Below, piece by piece: positions 15,734 through 24,140 of a stretch of DNA of 46,980 nucleotides. The position numbers and the translations under genes are program-made. This DNA comes from Acidobacteriaceae bacterium (GTDB taxonomy: Bacteria; Acidobacteriota; Terriglobia; Terriglobales; Acidobacteriaceae): assembly GCA_003139095.1 (NCBI GenBank), contig PLHW01000014.1:41687-88666 (forward strand), given 5' to 3'. The notes below the pieces were generated by a model. The model did not search any database. It was not told the DNA's origin and worked only from the letters and a program-made list of their open reading frames with translations. The first letter of the stretch is position 1; every line of letters starts with the position of its first letter.

Positions 15734-18495
15734 TAGGACTCCTTGGCTCGATCCGCCGGCTTGATGGGTAGGTCGATGAAAAATGTGGTGCCATTGCTGT
15801 CGGTTTCAAACCAGATCTTGCCGGAGTGCTTCTTGACGACGATCGTGTGGGCGAGAGACAGGCCTTGTCCGGTGCCTTTGCCCACCTCTTTGGTGGTGAA
15901 GAATGGGTCGAAGATTCTGGTACGAATGGCTTCGGGGATGCCGGTGCCGGTATCGGTGACTGCGATCTCGGCAAATTCGCCGCGCTGTCGAGTGGCGACG
16001 GTGATCTTGCCTTTTTCGCCTTCTTTGATTTTGTCCTTGATGGCATGGGCGGCATTGACGAGGAGATTGAGAACGACCTGGTTGATATCGCCGGGATAGC
16101 AGACCACGGCGGGCAGATTTTCATCGAGCTCGAGGGCAATGTCGGCCACATATTTCCACTCGTTGCGGGCGACGGTGATGGTGGACTCGACGGCTTTGTT
16201 GAGATCGGCCGCGGTCTTATCGGCCGAGTCGGGGTGGGAGAACTCCTTCATGGCGCGAACGATTTTGGCGACCCGGTGGGCGCCCTCCAGACCCTGCTCG
16301 ATGGCGCGCGGCACCTCGGCCAGAATGAACTCCAGATCGCACTGCCGCTCGGTTTCCTGGAGCGCGGCGGCCATGCCCACGGGCAAAGAGTCGGCGGTGC
16401 TGCGCACGGCCTGGCGATACTGTTCCAGCAGGTCGCGAGTCGACTTCCAGGATTCGCCCAGGAAGGTGAGGTTATCGCTGACAAACTGGGTGGGGGTATT
16501 AATCTCGTGGGCGATGCCGGCGGCGAGTTGGCCGATGCCTTCGAGCTTGTGCGCCTGGCGGAGACGGCCTTCCATCTCGCGCCGCTCGGTGATGTCGCGG
16601 ACGAAGGCGAAGGCGTATTCCTGCCCATCGAACTCCAGGTAGTTGACGGTGACATCCACGGGAAAGATGCGGCCATCTTTGTGCTTGTGGCGGCTTTCAA
16701 AGTTCATCGAGCCCTGCGCCTTGATGTCTTCCCAGACCTTTTTCCAAGCCTCTTTGGGGAAAAGCGGATTGAGATCGGAGATGGTGAGCGAACTGAGTTC
16801 CTCGCGCGTCCAGCCGACGGAGCGGCAGGCGGCCGCGTTGGCATAGACGATGCGGCCCTCGGAATCGGCCCAGAAGACGGCATCGGAGGCGCTCTCGAGA
16901 GAAGTTTTGGTCAGGAGGAGTTCTTTTTCGGCGAATTTTCGTTCGGTGACGTCGCGAAAGGTCCAAATCCGCCCGTAATATTTGCCGCCCTTATCCATCA
17001 CGGGAGCGGAATAGCGATCCATGAAGCGTCCGTCGTTGAGTTCGATTTCGTCGCAGCTGACGGCGTTGGGATCTTTATAGAGTTGGTCCACCTTGGCCCG
17101 GAACGAGTGGCGGTCCCGGATCAGGGTGGTGAGGTATTCGAGCATACGGCAGTCGTTGGTGTCGGCGGCAATTTCCGGGGGAATTTTGAATAGCTCGCCC
17201 ATCCTCTGATTCATGAGCAAGCGCTCTCCGCCGCTGCCCACGACCAGTATGCCGTCGATGGTGGAGTTGACTTGCGCTTCCAGGAAGGCCGTCTTCCATT
17301 GCAGTTCAGCCTCAGCCTGCTTGCGCTCGGTGATGTCACTGAACACGCCGTCGGCGTAAAGGACGCCGTTTTCCTCGTGAACGCCGGTGGCGCGGTCATG
17401 GATCCAGATCCAGGCGCCGTCTTTTCGCCGGAGGCGGTATTCTTCGTCAAATCCGCCCTGATTTTCAAAAAGCTTCTGGTAGGCGTGATTGACGCGGCCA
17501 AAATCTTCCGGGTGGATCAGACCGGAGCGAAAGCTGCCCCCGCCGGTACAGATTTCCTGTTTCGTGTAGCCGAGGACGCTCTCCACTTTCGGGCTGATGT
17601 AAATGGTGCGGCGCTCGCCATCGGAGGTCCACGCCACGTCGGCCATACTGATGAGGATTCTGCGAAACTTCTCTTCGCTCTTGCGCAGCACCTCGCGGGC
17701 TTCGTAGAGTTCGGTGATATCTTCGGCGATCCCGACAAACATGGAAACCCGGCCATTCGGGTCACGGATCGGTTTGGCGCGATCCTTGATCCAGCGGGTC
17801 GAGCCGTCGCTACGCCGGATGGCATACTCGGTGACGGTCTCATCCCCGGCCACGACCCGGCGATAGTCTCCGCGAACTCTCTCTTTATGCTCGGGGAGGG
17901 CGAGATCGCCCCACGGGGAAGGCTTCTCGTAGGCTTCGCGGCGACTGCATCCGGTGATGGTCTCGAAGGCAGGGCTGGCATAAACCAGCCGCGAAGCGTT
18001 GACGTCGACCAGGTAGAAGGCCTGGTCGATGTTGTTGCTGATCTGGCGAAAACGTTCTTCGCTGATGCGCAGCGCTTCGGTGGCGCGCTCGCGCTCCGTA
18101 ATCTCCTGCACCGTCACTACGCAGGTCGTCCGGCTGGCGGGATGGTGCAAGGGATGAGCCCAGTATTCGGCGGGAAAGCAGGTTCCGTCTTTGCGCCAGT
18201 AAAATTCGTGTTCGGCATGAAACGTTTCCCGCGAGACCAGCGCCTTGTGCAACGGGCATTCTGCCTCCGGGTAGGGTGTTTTATCCGGACGGCTGTGATG
18301 AATCAGGGTGTGCAGGTTCTTTCCAATCAACTCCCCGGGGCGATAGCCGGTCATGCGGAGGAGGGCCTCGTTGCAGAATGTGGTCCTGCCCTGCGCGTCG
18401 AGACCGAAGAGGCCTTCGACGACAGCATTGAGAATCACTTGTATTTCCGGCTGCAACTCCTGCGACGAACCTTCCAGTAATTGAGTCGGTGGCAT
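15733..18495 (-). CDS. Multi-PAS sensor histidine kinase
   Basis: This 920-residue soluble kinase has five successive PAS/PAC domains (about 18-145, 150-275, 280-398, 400-525, 527-645), each ending in the typical DITER-type motif. A DHp helix carries H663 in GIAHEINTPT, and the C-terminal HATPase_c has N-box NLLVNAAHAI, G1 DTGTGIP and G2 GKGTGQGLSL. There is no signal peptide or membrane segment, so it senses something in the cytoplasm, such as redox state, a ligand or light. The ligand is not readable. It heads an operon with two receiver proteins, which are its likely phosphoryl acceptors. Confidence 0.92.
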   Translation of the reverse strand: MPPTQLLEGSSQELQPEIQVILNAVVEGLFGLDAQGRTTFCNEALLRMTGYRPGELIGKNLHTLIHHSRPDKTPYPEAECPLHKALVSRETFHAEHEFYWRKDGTCFPAEYWAHPLHHPASRTTCVVTVQEITERERATEALRISEERFRQISNNIDQAFYLVDVNASRLVYASPAFETITGCSRREAYEKPSPWGDLALPEHKERVRGDYRRVVAGDETVTEYAIRRSDGSTRWIKDRAKPIRDPNGRVSMFVGIAEDITELYEAREVLRKSEEKFRRILISMADVAWTSDGERRTIYISPKVESVLGYTKQEICTGGGSFRSGLIHPEDFGRVNHAYQKLFENQGGFDEEYRLRRKDGAWIWIHDRATGVHEENGVLYADGVFSDITERKQAEAELQWKTAFLEAQVNSTIDGILVVGSGGERLLMNQRMGELFKIPPEIAADTNDCRMLEYLTTLIRDRHSFRAKVDQLYKDPNAVSCDEIELNDGRFMDRYSAPVMDKGGKYYGRIWTFRDVTERKFAEKELLLTKTSLESASDAVFWADSEGRIVYANAAACRSVGWTREELSSLTISDLNPLFPKEAWKKVWEDIKAQGSMNFESRHKHKDGRIFPVDVTVNYLEFDGQEYAFAFVRDITERREMEGRLRQAHKLEGIGQLAAGIAHEINTPTQFVSDNLTFLGESWKSTRDLLEQYRQAVRSTADSLPVGMAAALQETERQCDLEFILAEVPRAIEQGLEGAHRVAKIVRAMKEFSHPDSADKTAADLNKAVESTITVARNEWKYVADIALELDENLPAVVCYPGDINQVVLNLLVNAAHAIKDKIKEGEKGKITVATRQRGEFAEIAVTDTGTGIPEAIRTRIFDPFFTTKEVGKGTGQGLSLAHTIVVKKHSGKIWFETDSNGTTFFIDLPIKPADRAKES

Positions 18496-18725
18496 AGTGG
18501 GCCCTGCTATTTAGAAATCGGCAGAACCGGGATAGGAATGAAGATTCGATGGGCTTGGGGGATTACGAAAGTGCAGTTTTCCGGGCGCAGGCGGATGGAG
18601 TTTTTGGCCTTGCCGTCGATCCCACTTCCGTGCCATTTCAGCCCAGTTCTCCACAGCTTCCACCGCGACGATACTTGCGATTCCGCCGCAACTTCCAGAT
18701 AATTCAAAGCGACATATTTACTGTT

Positions 18726-19628
18726 ATGTATCGCTATAGCCGACTCGATCTGCTGCGCATTCTGCGGCTGACTCCCCGCCAGCTGCAAACGTGGGAGAAA
18801 GCCGGGCTGGTCAAGCCGAGCGACGGCTATACGTTTTTTGATCTGCTGCAAATCAAGAAAGTGCGCGATCTGTGCGGGAAACGGGTGCGCCCGGCGGTGA
18901 TCCGGCGGTCGCTCGATGCCATGCTGAAGCAGGTGTCGGGAATGGAAAATCCGCTGCTCGAGGCGGGCGCGTATCAAAGCGGGCACCGGGTCGCGTTCCG
19001 CCACGAGGGGCGCCTGCTGGAACCGATTGCCGGGCAGTTCATGTTCGACTTCGCCTCCGAAGAAACAAAAATTGTGACCAGCCCGCGCTCCAGTGGCCCG
19101 GCGTTGGTCGTCACCGACGTCGTCGACCTGTTTGCGCGGGGGATCGTGCTGGAAGAAGATCCGTCCACGCAGGGCGAGGCGATTGACATTTATTTGAAGG
19201 TTCTCGAAATGGATCCTCAACACGCCGCCGCGCACATCAACCTGGGCACGCTCTACTACAACCGGCAGGAATATGGGCTGGCCGAAAAGCATTACCGGTC
19301 GGCGATCCAGATCGATCCCCGCTATGCCCTAGCCTATTTCGACCTGGGCAATGTGCTGGATGAAACGGGGCGGATCGCGGAGGCGATTGATACTTATAAG
19401 GCGGCGATTCAACTGGCTCCGACATACGCCGACGCGCACTACAACATTGCGCTCGCTTACGAAAAAGTGCGCGAGCCGCGCAAGGCGCTCGTGCACTGGC
19501 GCTCCTACGTGAAGCTGGATACGACGGGACCGTGGAACGTACACGCCAAACATCAGATCCAGCGCATTCTTCAGGGCGATAAATTGAAGCTGGTTCACTC
19601 GCGCAATACGGTGGGGGAAACCGCCTGA
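18726..19628 (+). CDS. MerR-type HTH and TPR-repeat protein
   Basis: This 300-residue protein starts at ATG 18726. Residues 3-70 resemble a MerR winged helix (YSRLDLLRILRLTPRQLQTW, then GYTFFDLLQIKKVRDL). From about residue 150 there are at least three TPR units (AAHINLGTLYYNRQEYGLAE, ALAYFDLGNVLDETGRIAEA, ADAHYNIALAYEKVREPRKA). TPR repeats suggest protein-protein control of a DNA-binding factor. There is no clear ribosome site before the start, so the mRNA may be leaderless; the in-frame upstream extension to 18549 looks non-coding. It is divergent from the histidine kinase, with a 230-bp shared control region. Confidence 0.8.
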   Translation: MYRYSRLDLLRILRLTPRQLQTWEKAGLVKPSDGYTFFDLLQIKKVRDLCGKRVRPAVIRRSLDAMLKQVSGMENPLLEAGAYQSGHRVAFRHEGRLLEPIAGQFMFDFASEETKIVTSPRSSGPALVVTDVVDLFARGIVLEEDPSTQGEAIDIYLKVLEMDPQHAAAHINLGTLYYNRQEYGLAEKHYRSAIQIDPRYALAYFDLGNVLDETGRIAEAIDTYKAAIQLAPTYADAHYNIALAYEKVREPRKALVHWRSYVKLDTTGPWNVHAKHQIQRILQGDKLKLVHSRNTVGETA

Positions 19629-19794
19629 GAGGAATGCGCGGGGGCGAGCCGCAGTTCTAAGCGATCTAAATTCTCTCTTCCGCAACTTATCTGCCTTGGT
19701 TCTTTCGGTTGCCTATCCGCCGTGCTTCTCTCCCGCGCGAGCCTGCATTCCGGTGCGGTAGACTGATCTTGATTTGCATGCAGAGGGACAACTT

Positions 19795-20283
19795 ATGAAA
19801 CTTTACGAACGAATTACTTCCGTGAGTCTTGCCCTGGCGGTGGTCGTTGCAGGCGGACTCTTGTTTGCCCAGGAGGCGCCCAAGGAGAAGCAGATTTACT
19901 CCGAGACCACCGACGCGCATGCCGAGATCAAAGAGGCTCTGCATGAGGCCCGCGCTGAACATAAGCGCGTCATCGTGGTTTTTGGGGCCAACTGGTGCTA
20001 CGACTGCCACGTCCTCGACAAGGCGTTCCATCGCGCGGACCTGGCCGCCATCATCGCGGCCAATTACAAGGTTGTGCACGTGGACATCGGCAAAGGCGAA
20101 AAGAATCAGGATTTGATGACGAAATATGAAGTGCCGATGAAGCGCGGAATTCCGGGCCTGGCCGTGCTCGATCCCGATGGCAAGTTGGTTTACAGCCAAA
20201 AAAATGGCGAGTTCGAAAATGCCCGAGCCATGTCTCCCGACGACTTTCTGGCATTCCTGAATAAGTGGAAGCCGGCGGCGTAG
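19795..20283 (+). CDS. Secreted thioredoxin-like protein
   Basis: This 162-residue protein starts at ATG 19795, behind AGAGGGA. A signal peptide or anchor covers about residues 10-26. The thioredoxin fold carries the CxxC pair C68/C71 in GANWCYDCHVLD, and IPGLAVLDPDG provides the cis-Pro region. It is close to the thioredoxin_7/DsbD C-terminal type, so it is likely a periplasmic thiol-disulfide reductase. The partner is unknown. Confidence 0.85.
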   Translation: MKLYERITSVSLALAVVVAGGLLFAQEAPKEKQIYSETTDAHAEIKEALHEARAEHKRVIVVFGANWCYDCHVLDKAFHRADLAAIIAANYKVVHVDIGKGEKNQDLMTKYEVPMKRGIPGLAVLDPDGKLVYSQKNGEFENARAMSPDDFLAFLNKWKPAA

Positions 20284-20325
20284 TCCAAGGGATTTCCAAT
20301 TAGGCGCTAGTCTCAATCCTCCTTG

Positions 20326-20354
20326 AAAAAATAGGCGCGGCTTCCACCGCGCCT
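20326..20354 (-). terminator. Rho-independent terminator of the BON-domain gene
   Basis: A perfect 8-bp stem (AGGCGCGG / CCGCGCCT) with 6-nt loop; on the minus strand it is followed by A and then TTTTTT. It lies 51 bp past the minus-strand stop at 20405 and between convergent genes, so it may also help end the thioredoxin-like transcript. Confidence 0.8.
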
Positions 20355-20404
20355 TCCAGGAGGAGAGCTTCTATTCTTAGAACGTGCCCGCTTCGCTTTC
20401 TTGC

Positions 20405-21157
20405 TTACCCTTTATTTACGACGAGCTTATTTTCTACGCTGAACGCTCCCGGTACAGCTCCAGCGCGTATTCCGGCAATGTTCTTGTCCATCGTGCTTTG
20501 CACCGAGCCGTAGAGCGTCACGTGCCCGTTGTCAACGACGATGCGGATCGGATGCACGGGATCGATTCCGTAGCGGCCGAGCACCGGGTCGCGGTAAATG
20601 GCGCGCGCCAACCGGACCCGCAGCGAATCGTCAAAGCTCGACGCGGGCAGCACCTTTATGTCATTGACTACGTCCTTGACGCCCGGCGTGCTGGCGACAA
20701 TCGCCATCGCCGAATCCCTGGGCGTGTCGTACACCGTGTCGCCGGTCAGCGTCACGACGCCGTTCTGAACTTCGAGCGCGAGAAAATTGAACGTGTTGTC
20801 GCGGTAGCCCACGCGATCGTAAGCCAGCTTTTTCGCGAGCTTCTGTTCGAGTTGGTTGTCGGGAACATTCTGCCCAGCGACCACGATGTTATTTCGCACG
20901 CCGGAGACGTTCGCAATCTTCTTGATTTTCTTCGCCGCATCGAGTTTCGCCTGGTAAAGATTTACCGTGCCGGTCAGCGTCACGATCCCGTCCTCGACGC
21001 TCGCATTCACGCTTTGCAGTTGCTTGGCATGGTGCAGTTTCTGGCTGACGGCCTGCTGAACCTGTTGATCGTAGCGGCCGCTATCGGTTGCGGCCATTGC
21101 CGTCAAACTCAGCAGGACGACGAGCACCACGGTTACCGCAAGACTTTGTTTCTTCAT
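20405..21157 (-). CDS. Periplasmic BON-domain protein (three BON repeats)
   Basis: This 250-residue protein is read from ATG 21157 (MKKQSLAVTV), with GAGGATGG upstream; ATG 21166 and GTG 21172 are alternatives. The signal peptide ends near AMA-AT. Three BON domains follow (about 30-95, 100-170, 180-250), each with the core NGxVTLxGxV (GIVTLTGTVNLYQ, GVVTLTGDTVYD, GHVTLYGSVQ). BON domains bind membranes or phospholipids in OsmY-like envelope-stress proteins. In the upstream spacer to 21363 I see only an AACCGGTT palindrome near 21198. Confidence 0.88.
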   Translation of the reverse strand: MKKQSLAVTVVLVVLLSLTAMAATDSGRYDQQVQQAVSQKLHHAKQLQSVNASVEDGIVTLTGTVNLYQAKLDAAKKIKKIANVSGVRNNIVVAGQNVPDNQLEQKLAKKLAYDRVGYRDNTFNFLALEVQNGVVTLTGDTVYDTPRDSAMAIVASTPGVKDVVNDIKVLPASSFDDSLRVRLARAIYRDPVLGRYGIDPVHPIRIVVDNGHVTLYGSVQSTMDKNIAGIRAGAVPGAFSVENKLVVNKG

Positions 21158-21363
21158 GGTTGCCATCCTCACGAGAATTCCGGTTTTTATAACTGTTTAA
21201 CCGGTTAGTTAAATAGATGCGTTGCTGCGGGCGGGAGATGCGCTTGAAGGAACTGTTTACAAAGTATTACGTTGGCAAAAGGTTGTCTCGCCAACTGGCG
21301 GAAAATACAGATGATAGCGGGGGCGCGTAAGCCGGGCGATTTTCGGGCACCGCCGCCCCGAAA

Positions 21364-22722
21364 CTACTTCCGGCTCTTTTGTGTTTTTTTGTTCCTGCTC
21401 TTCGATGCCCGATCTTCGCGCGATTTCTTTTCCGGAAAGACGCGCGCGAAAATCTTATCGATATTTTTCAGTTGCCGCCGCAGGTCGAAGGCGCGCTCGA
21501 TCTTTGCGCGCGGCACGCGGCCCGCGATTGCCGGATCGCCGAGCACGAGTTCGTGGAAATCGAGATCCTCTTTCCACGCCCGCATGGCGTGCGACTGCAC
21601 CAGGCGATACGCGTCTTCGCGCGAAATTCCGCTTTCCACCAGGTCAAGCAATAGCTGGCCGCTGAAAACCAGGCCGCGCGTGCTCCCGAGGTTCGCCAGC
21701 ATGCGCTCGGGATAGACGAACATGGTTTCGATGAGGTTCGCCGTTTTGTTCAGCAGGTAGTCGGCGAGCGTCGTCGAGTCGGGAATGATGATGCGCTCGG
21801 CCGAGGAATGCGAGATGTCGCGCTCGTGCCAGAGCGGAACATTTTCGAACCCGGCCTGCGCATTCGCGCGCACTACCCGCGCCAGGCCGCTGATCTGCTC
21901 GCAGTTCACGGGGTTGCGCTTGTGCGGCATGGCCGACGAGCCTTTTTGCTTTTCGCTGAAGAATTCCTCCGCCTCCCGCACTTCCGTGCGCTGAAGGTGG
22001 CGGATCTCGGTAGCGATCTTGTCGAGCGTGGAGGCAATCACGGCCAGCGTTGCGAGGAAATGCGCATGCCGGTCGCGCTGGATCACCTGCGATGAAACGG
22101 CCGCGGCCTTCAGCCCCAGCCGCGCACAGATCTTCTCTTCGAGTTCCGGGCTGAGATGCGCGAAGGTTCCGACCGCTCCCGAAAATTTGCCGACGCGCAG
22201 ATCTTCGGCGGCCGCGGCAAACCGCGCAATGTTGCGCCGCGTCTCGGAATACCAGTTCGCAATCTTGAATCCGAACGTGATCGGCTCGGCATGAACGCCA
22301 TGCGTGCGGCCGATCATCGGCGTGTCTTTGAATTCCCAGGCGCGGCGTTCGAGCACATCGGCCAGGCGCTCGAGGTCGCCCGCAATCAGCGATGAGGCCT
22401 GCTGGATGAGCAATGCCTGTGCGGTGTCGACAACATCGTTCGAGGTGAGGCCATAGTGGAACCAGCGCGCGTGCGGCCCTACGATTTCGGCCACCGCCGT
22501 GGTGAAGGCGATGACATCGTGCTTGACCTCGGCTTCGATCTCGAAGATGCGCTCGACGTTGAAATTGGCGCGCGCGCGAATGGCTCTCGCGGCTTCTTTG
22601 GGTACGATGCCGGCCTCGGCCAAAGTTTCCGTGGCGGCGACTTCAACCGCGAGCCAGGTGCGAAAGCGATTTTCATCGCTCCAGATGCGGGCCATCTCCG
22701 GCCGCGTGTAGCGTGGAATCAC
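21364..22722 (-). CDS. purB: Adenylosuccinate lyase
   Basis: This 452-residue member of the fumarase/aspartase superfamily cleaves adenylosuccinate and SAICAR in purine synthesis. The signature SSAMPHKRNPVNCEQISG holds the mobile catalytic-loop serine. Other family stretches are GLTSNDVVDTAQALLI, IGRTHGVHAEPITFG and RDISHSSAERIIIPDS. The last 25 residues form a very basic tail (KSRNKKTQKSRK) beyond the usual end of the family. The start ATG 22722 gives the standard MIPRYTRPEM opening. Confidence 0.96.
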   Translation of the reverse strand: MIPRYTRPEMARIWSDENRFRTWLAVEVAATETLAEAGIVPKEAARAIRARANFNVERIFEIEAEVKHDVIAFTTAVAEIVGPHARWFHYGLTSNDVVDTAQALLIQQASSLIAGDLERLADVLERRAWEFKDTPMIGRTHGVHAEPITFGFKIANWYSETRRNIARFAAAAEDLRVGKFSGAVGTFAHLSPELEEKICARLGLKAAAVSSQVIQRDRHAHFLATLAVIASTLDKIATEIRHLQRTEVREAEEFFSEKQKGSSAMPHKRNPVNCEQISGLARVVRANAQAGFENVPLWHERDISHSSAERIIIPDSTTLADYLLNKTANLIETMFVYPERMLANLGSTRGLVFSGQLLLDLVESGISREDAYRLVQSHAMRAWKEDLDFHELVLGDPAIAGRVPRAKIERAFDLRRQLKNIDKIFARVFPEKKSREDRASKSRNKKTQKSRK

Positions 22723-22793
22723 GGCGCTTCTCTCCTGAAGGGAACGGAGGATTGTAAATCACGACGAGGCGCGCCGCACAGTGCCGCTCGCGC

Positions 22794-23984
22794 CTAGTCC
22801 ACCGTGTGCTTCGCGGTGTAGCCCTCGCGCGCGTAGACGATGGTCTTGACGTCCTTGCCTTTCTGGTCGTGCACCTTCAGCGGGCCGCCGTCCGGCGCCT
22901 GCAATTCCACTTTCAACTTGCGATAGGTGCCGTCGAGCTTCGCGTTCGTAGGATGGTAGGCAATCGTGTATTGATTGCGAATATCGGCGGAGACCTGCTG
23001 AAAAATTTCCGGCAGTTCGCCTTCGAAGCGCGGAAAGTAGGCGCGGCCGCCGGTCAGCTTGGCGAACGTGTTGAGCTGATTATCGTTTTGCAGCCAGCCC
23101 ACTTCGCGCATTCCGCCGGCCATTCCGTGCGCGTCCAGATACTCGCGCCACTGCCAGCCGACGCTCACGGCATAAATCGTCGTATCGCGCGTGGACTTTA
23201 CTTTCTTCAAAATTTGGTCGTAGGTCAGCTTGCTGAAAGTGTCCGCGCCGGACGAAACCAGAATGATGTACTTCTTCCCCTCGATGCGATCGATGCGATC
23301 GATCGTATCGAACACGGCGTCAAACAGGTTGCGCTCGCGGAAGCCGGGAATGCGCAGCATATTGAGCGCCCCCATCACCGCGCGCTTATCCTGCGTGAAG
23401 TCGACCAGAATTTTCGGCTTCATGTCGTAGGCAACCACCGCGACCCAGTCATCTTTTCTCAGACCGTTGGCGAATGTGTACGACGCATTGAGCGCGTCAT
23501 ACATGTATTGCAGGTTGGTGGCGGCGTATTCCACCAGCAGCACGGCGGTGATTGGCGCCTGCGTCTGATTGAACGCAGAGATCTTTTGCTCCTGCCCGTC
23601 TTCAAAAATCTTGAAGTTGTCCTGCTTCAGACCCGGAATCGTCTGGCCGTCTTTGGTTGTGACCAGCACGTCAAGCGTGACGAGCGGCACGTCGACCTTG
23701 ATCGAGTAATCGGGCATGTTGTCGATCTTCTTGGGCTTCTCGGGCGCGGGCGGAGGCGGCTCATCTTTCTTTTTCGGAATGACGTACGGGCCCACGTCGT
23801 TTTGCGGGCCACCGGCTTCGGGTGGCGCTTCCTGCTGATTGGGATTAGCCGGCGGCTGGCTGTTGTTTTGGGCACGCGCTCCGGCCGGCAGGATCGCCAG
23901 GCAGATAAGAATCGCCATGGCTGTCAAGCCCTTTCGGCGCGTCAGCCGCGCATAGTTCTGCCCTTGAAACACGCTAAAAATCAT
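22794..23984 (-). CDS. Secreted VWFA-related protein (acidobacterial TIGR03436 type)
   Basis: This 396-residue protein has a signal peptide at about residues 20-39, then a Gln/Pro-rich linker (about 40-90). The VWFA-related domain starts around VPLVTLDVLVTTKDGQTIPG. The sequence fits the family described as acidobacterial VWFA-related (TIGR03436), usually secreted and present in many copies. The MIDAS site appears degenerate: where DxSxS is expected after ITAVLLV it reads EYAATN, so metal-dependent binding is doubtful. It is divergent from the S55 peptidase gene. Confidence 0.85.
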   Translation of the reverse strand: MIFSVFQGQNYARLTRRKGLTAMAILICLAILPAGARAQNNSQPPANPNQQEAPPEAGGPQNDVGPYVIPKKKDEPPPPAPEKPKKIDNMPDYSIKVDVPLVTLDVLVTTKDGQTIPGLKQDNFKIFEDGQEQKISAFNQTQAPITAVLLVEYAATNLQYMYDALNASYTFANGLRKDDWVAVVAYDMKPKILVDFTQDKRAVMGALNMLRIPGFRERNLFDAVFDTIDRIDRIEGKKYIILVSSGADTFSKLTYDQILKKVKSTRDTTIYAVSVGWQWREYLDAHGMAGGMREVGWLQNDNQLNTFAKLTGGRAYFPRFEGELPEIFQQVSADIRNQYTIAYHPTNAKLDGTYRKLKVELQAPDGGPLKVHDQKGKDVKTIVYAREGYTAKHTVD

Positions 23985-24140
23985 GGGAGGTCCTCGAAAT
24001 CACCTGTGCTAGTATAGATGCAACGCTCTGCGGTTGGGATAGTTTGCGAGCGGCAAAACGTCGCTTCTCCCAGCAAAACCATTTCGACAACACGTGGAGT
24101 CCAAGTAAGTGGGTCCGTTTTTCGGCCTCCGGGGATATTC

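Noticed and set aside
15826-17193. 455-residue plus-strand frame opposite the histidine kinase
   Set aside because: Low-complexity shadow of the kinase coding strand.
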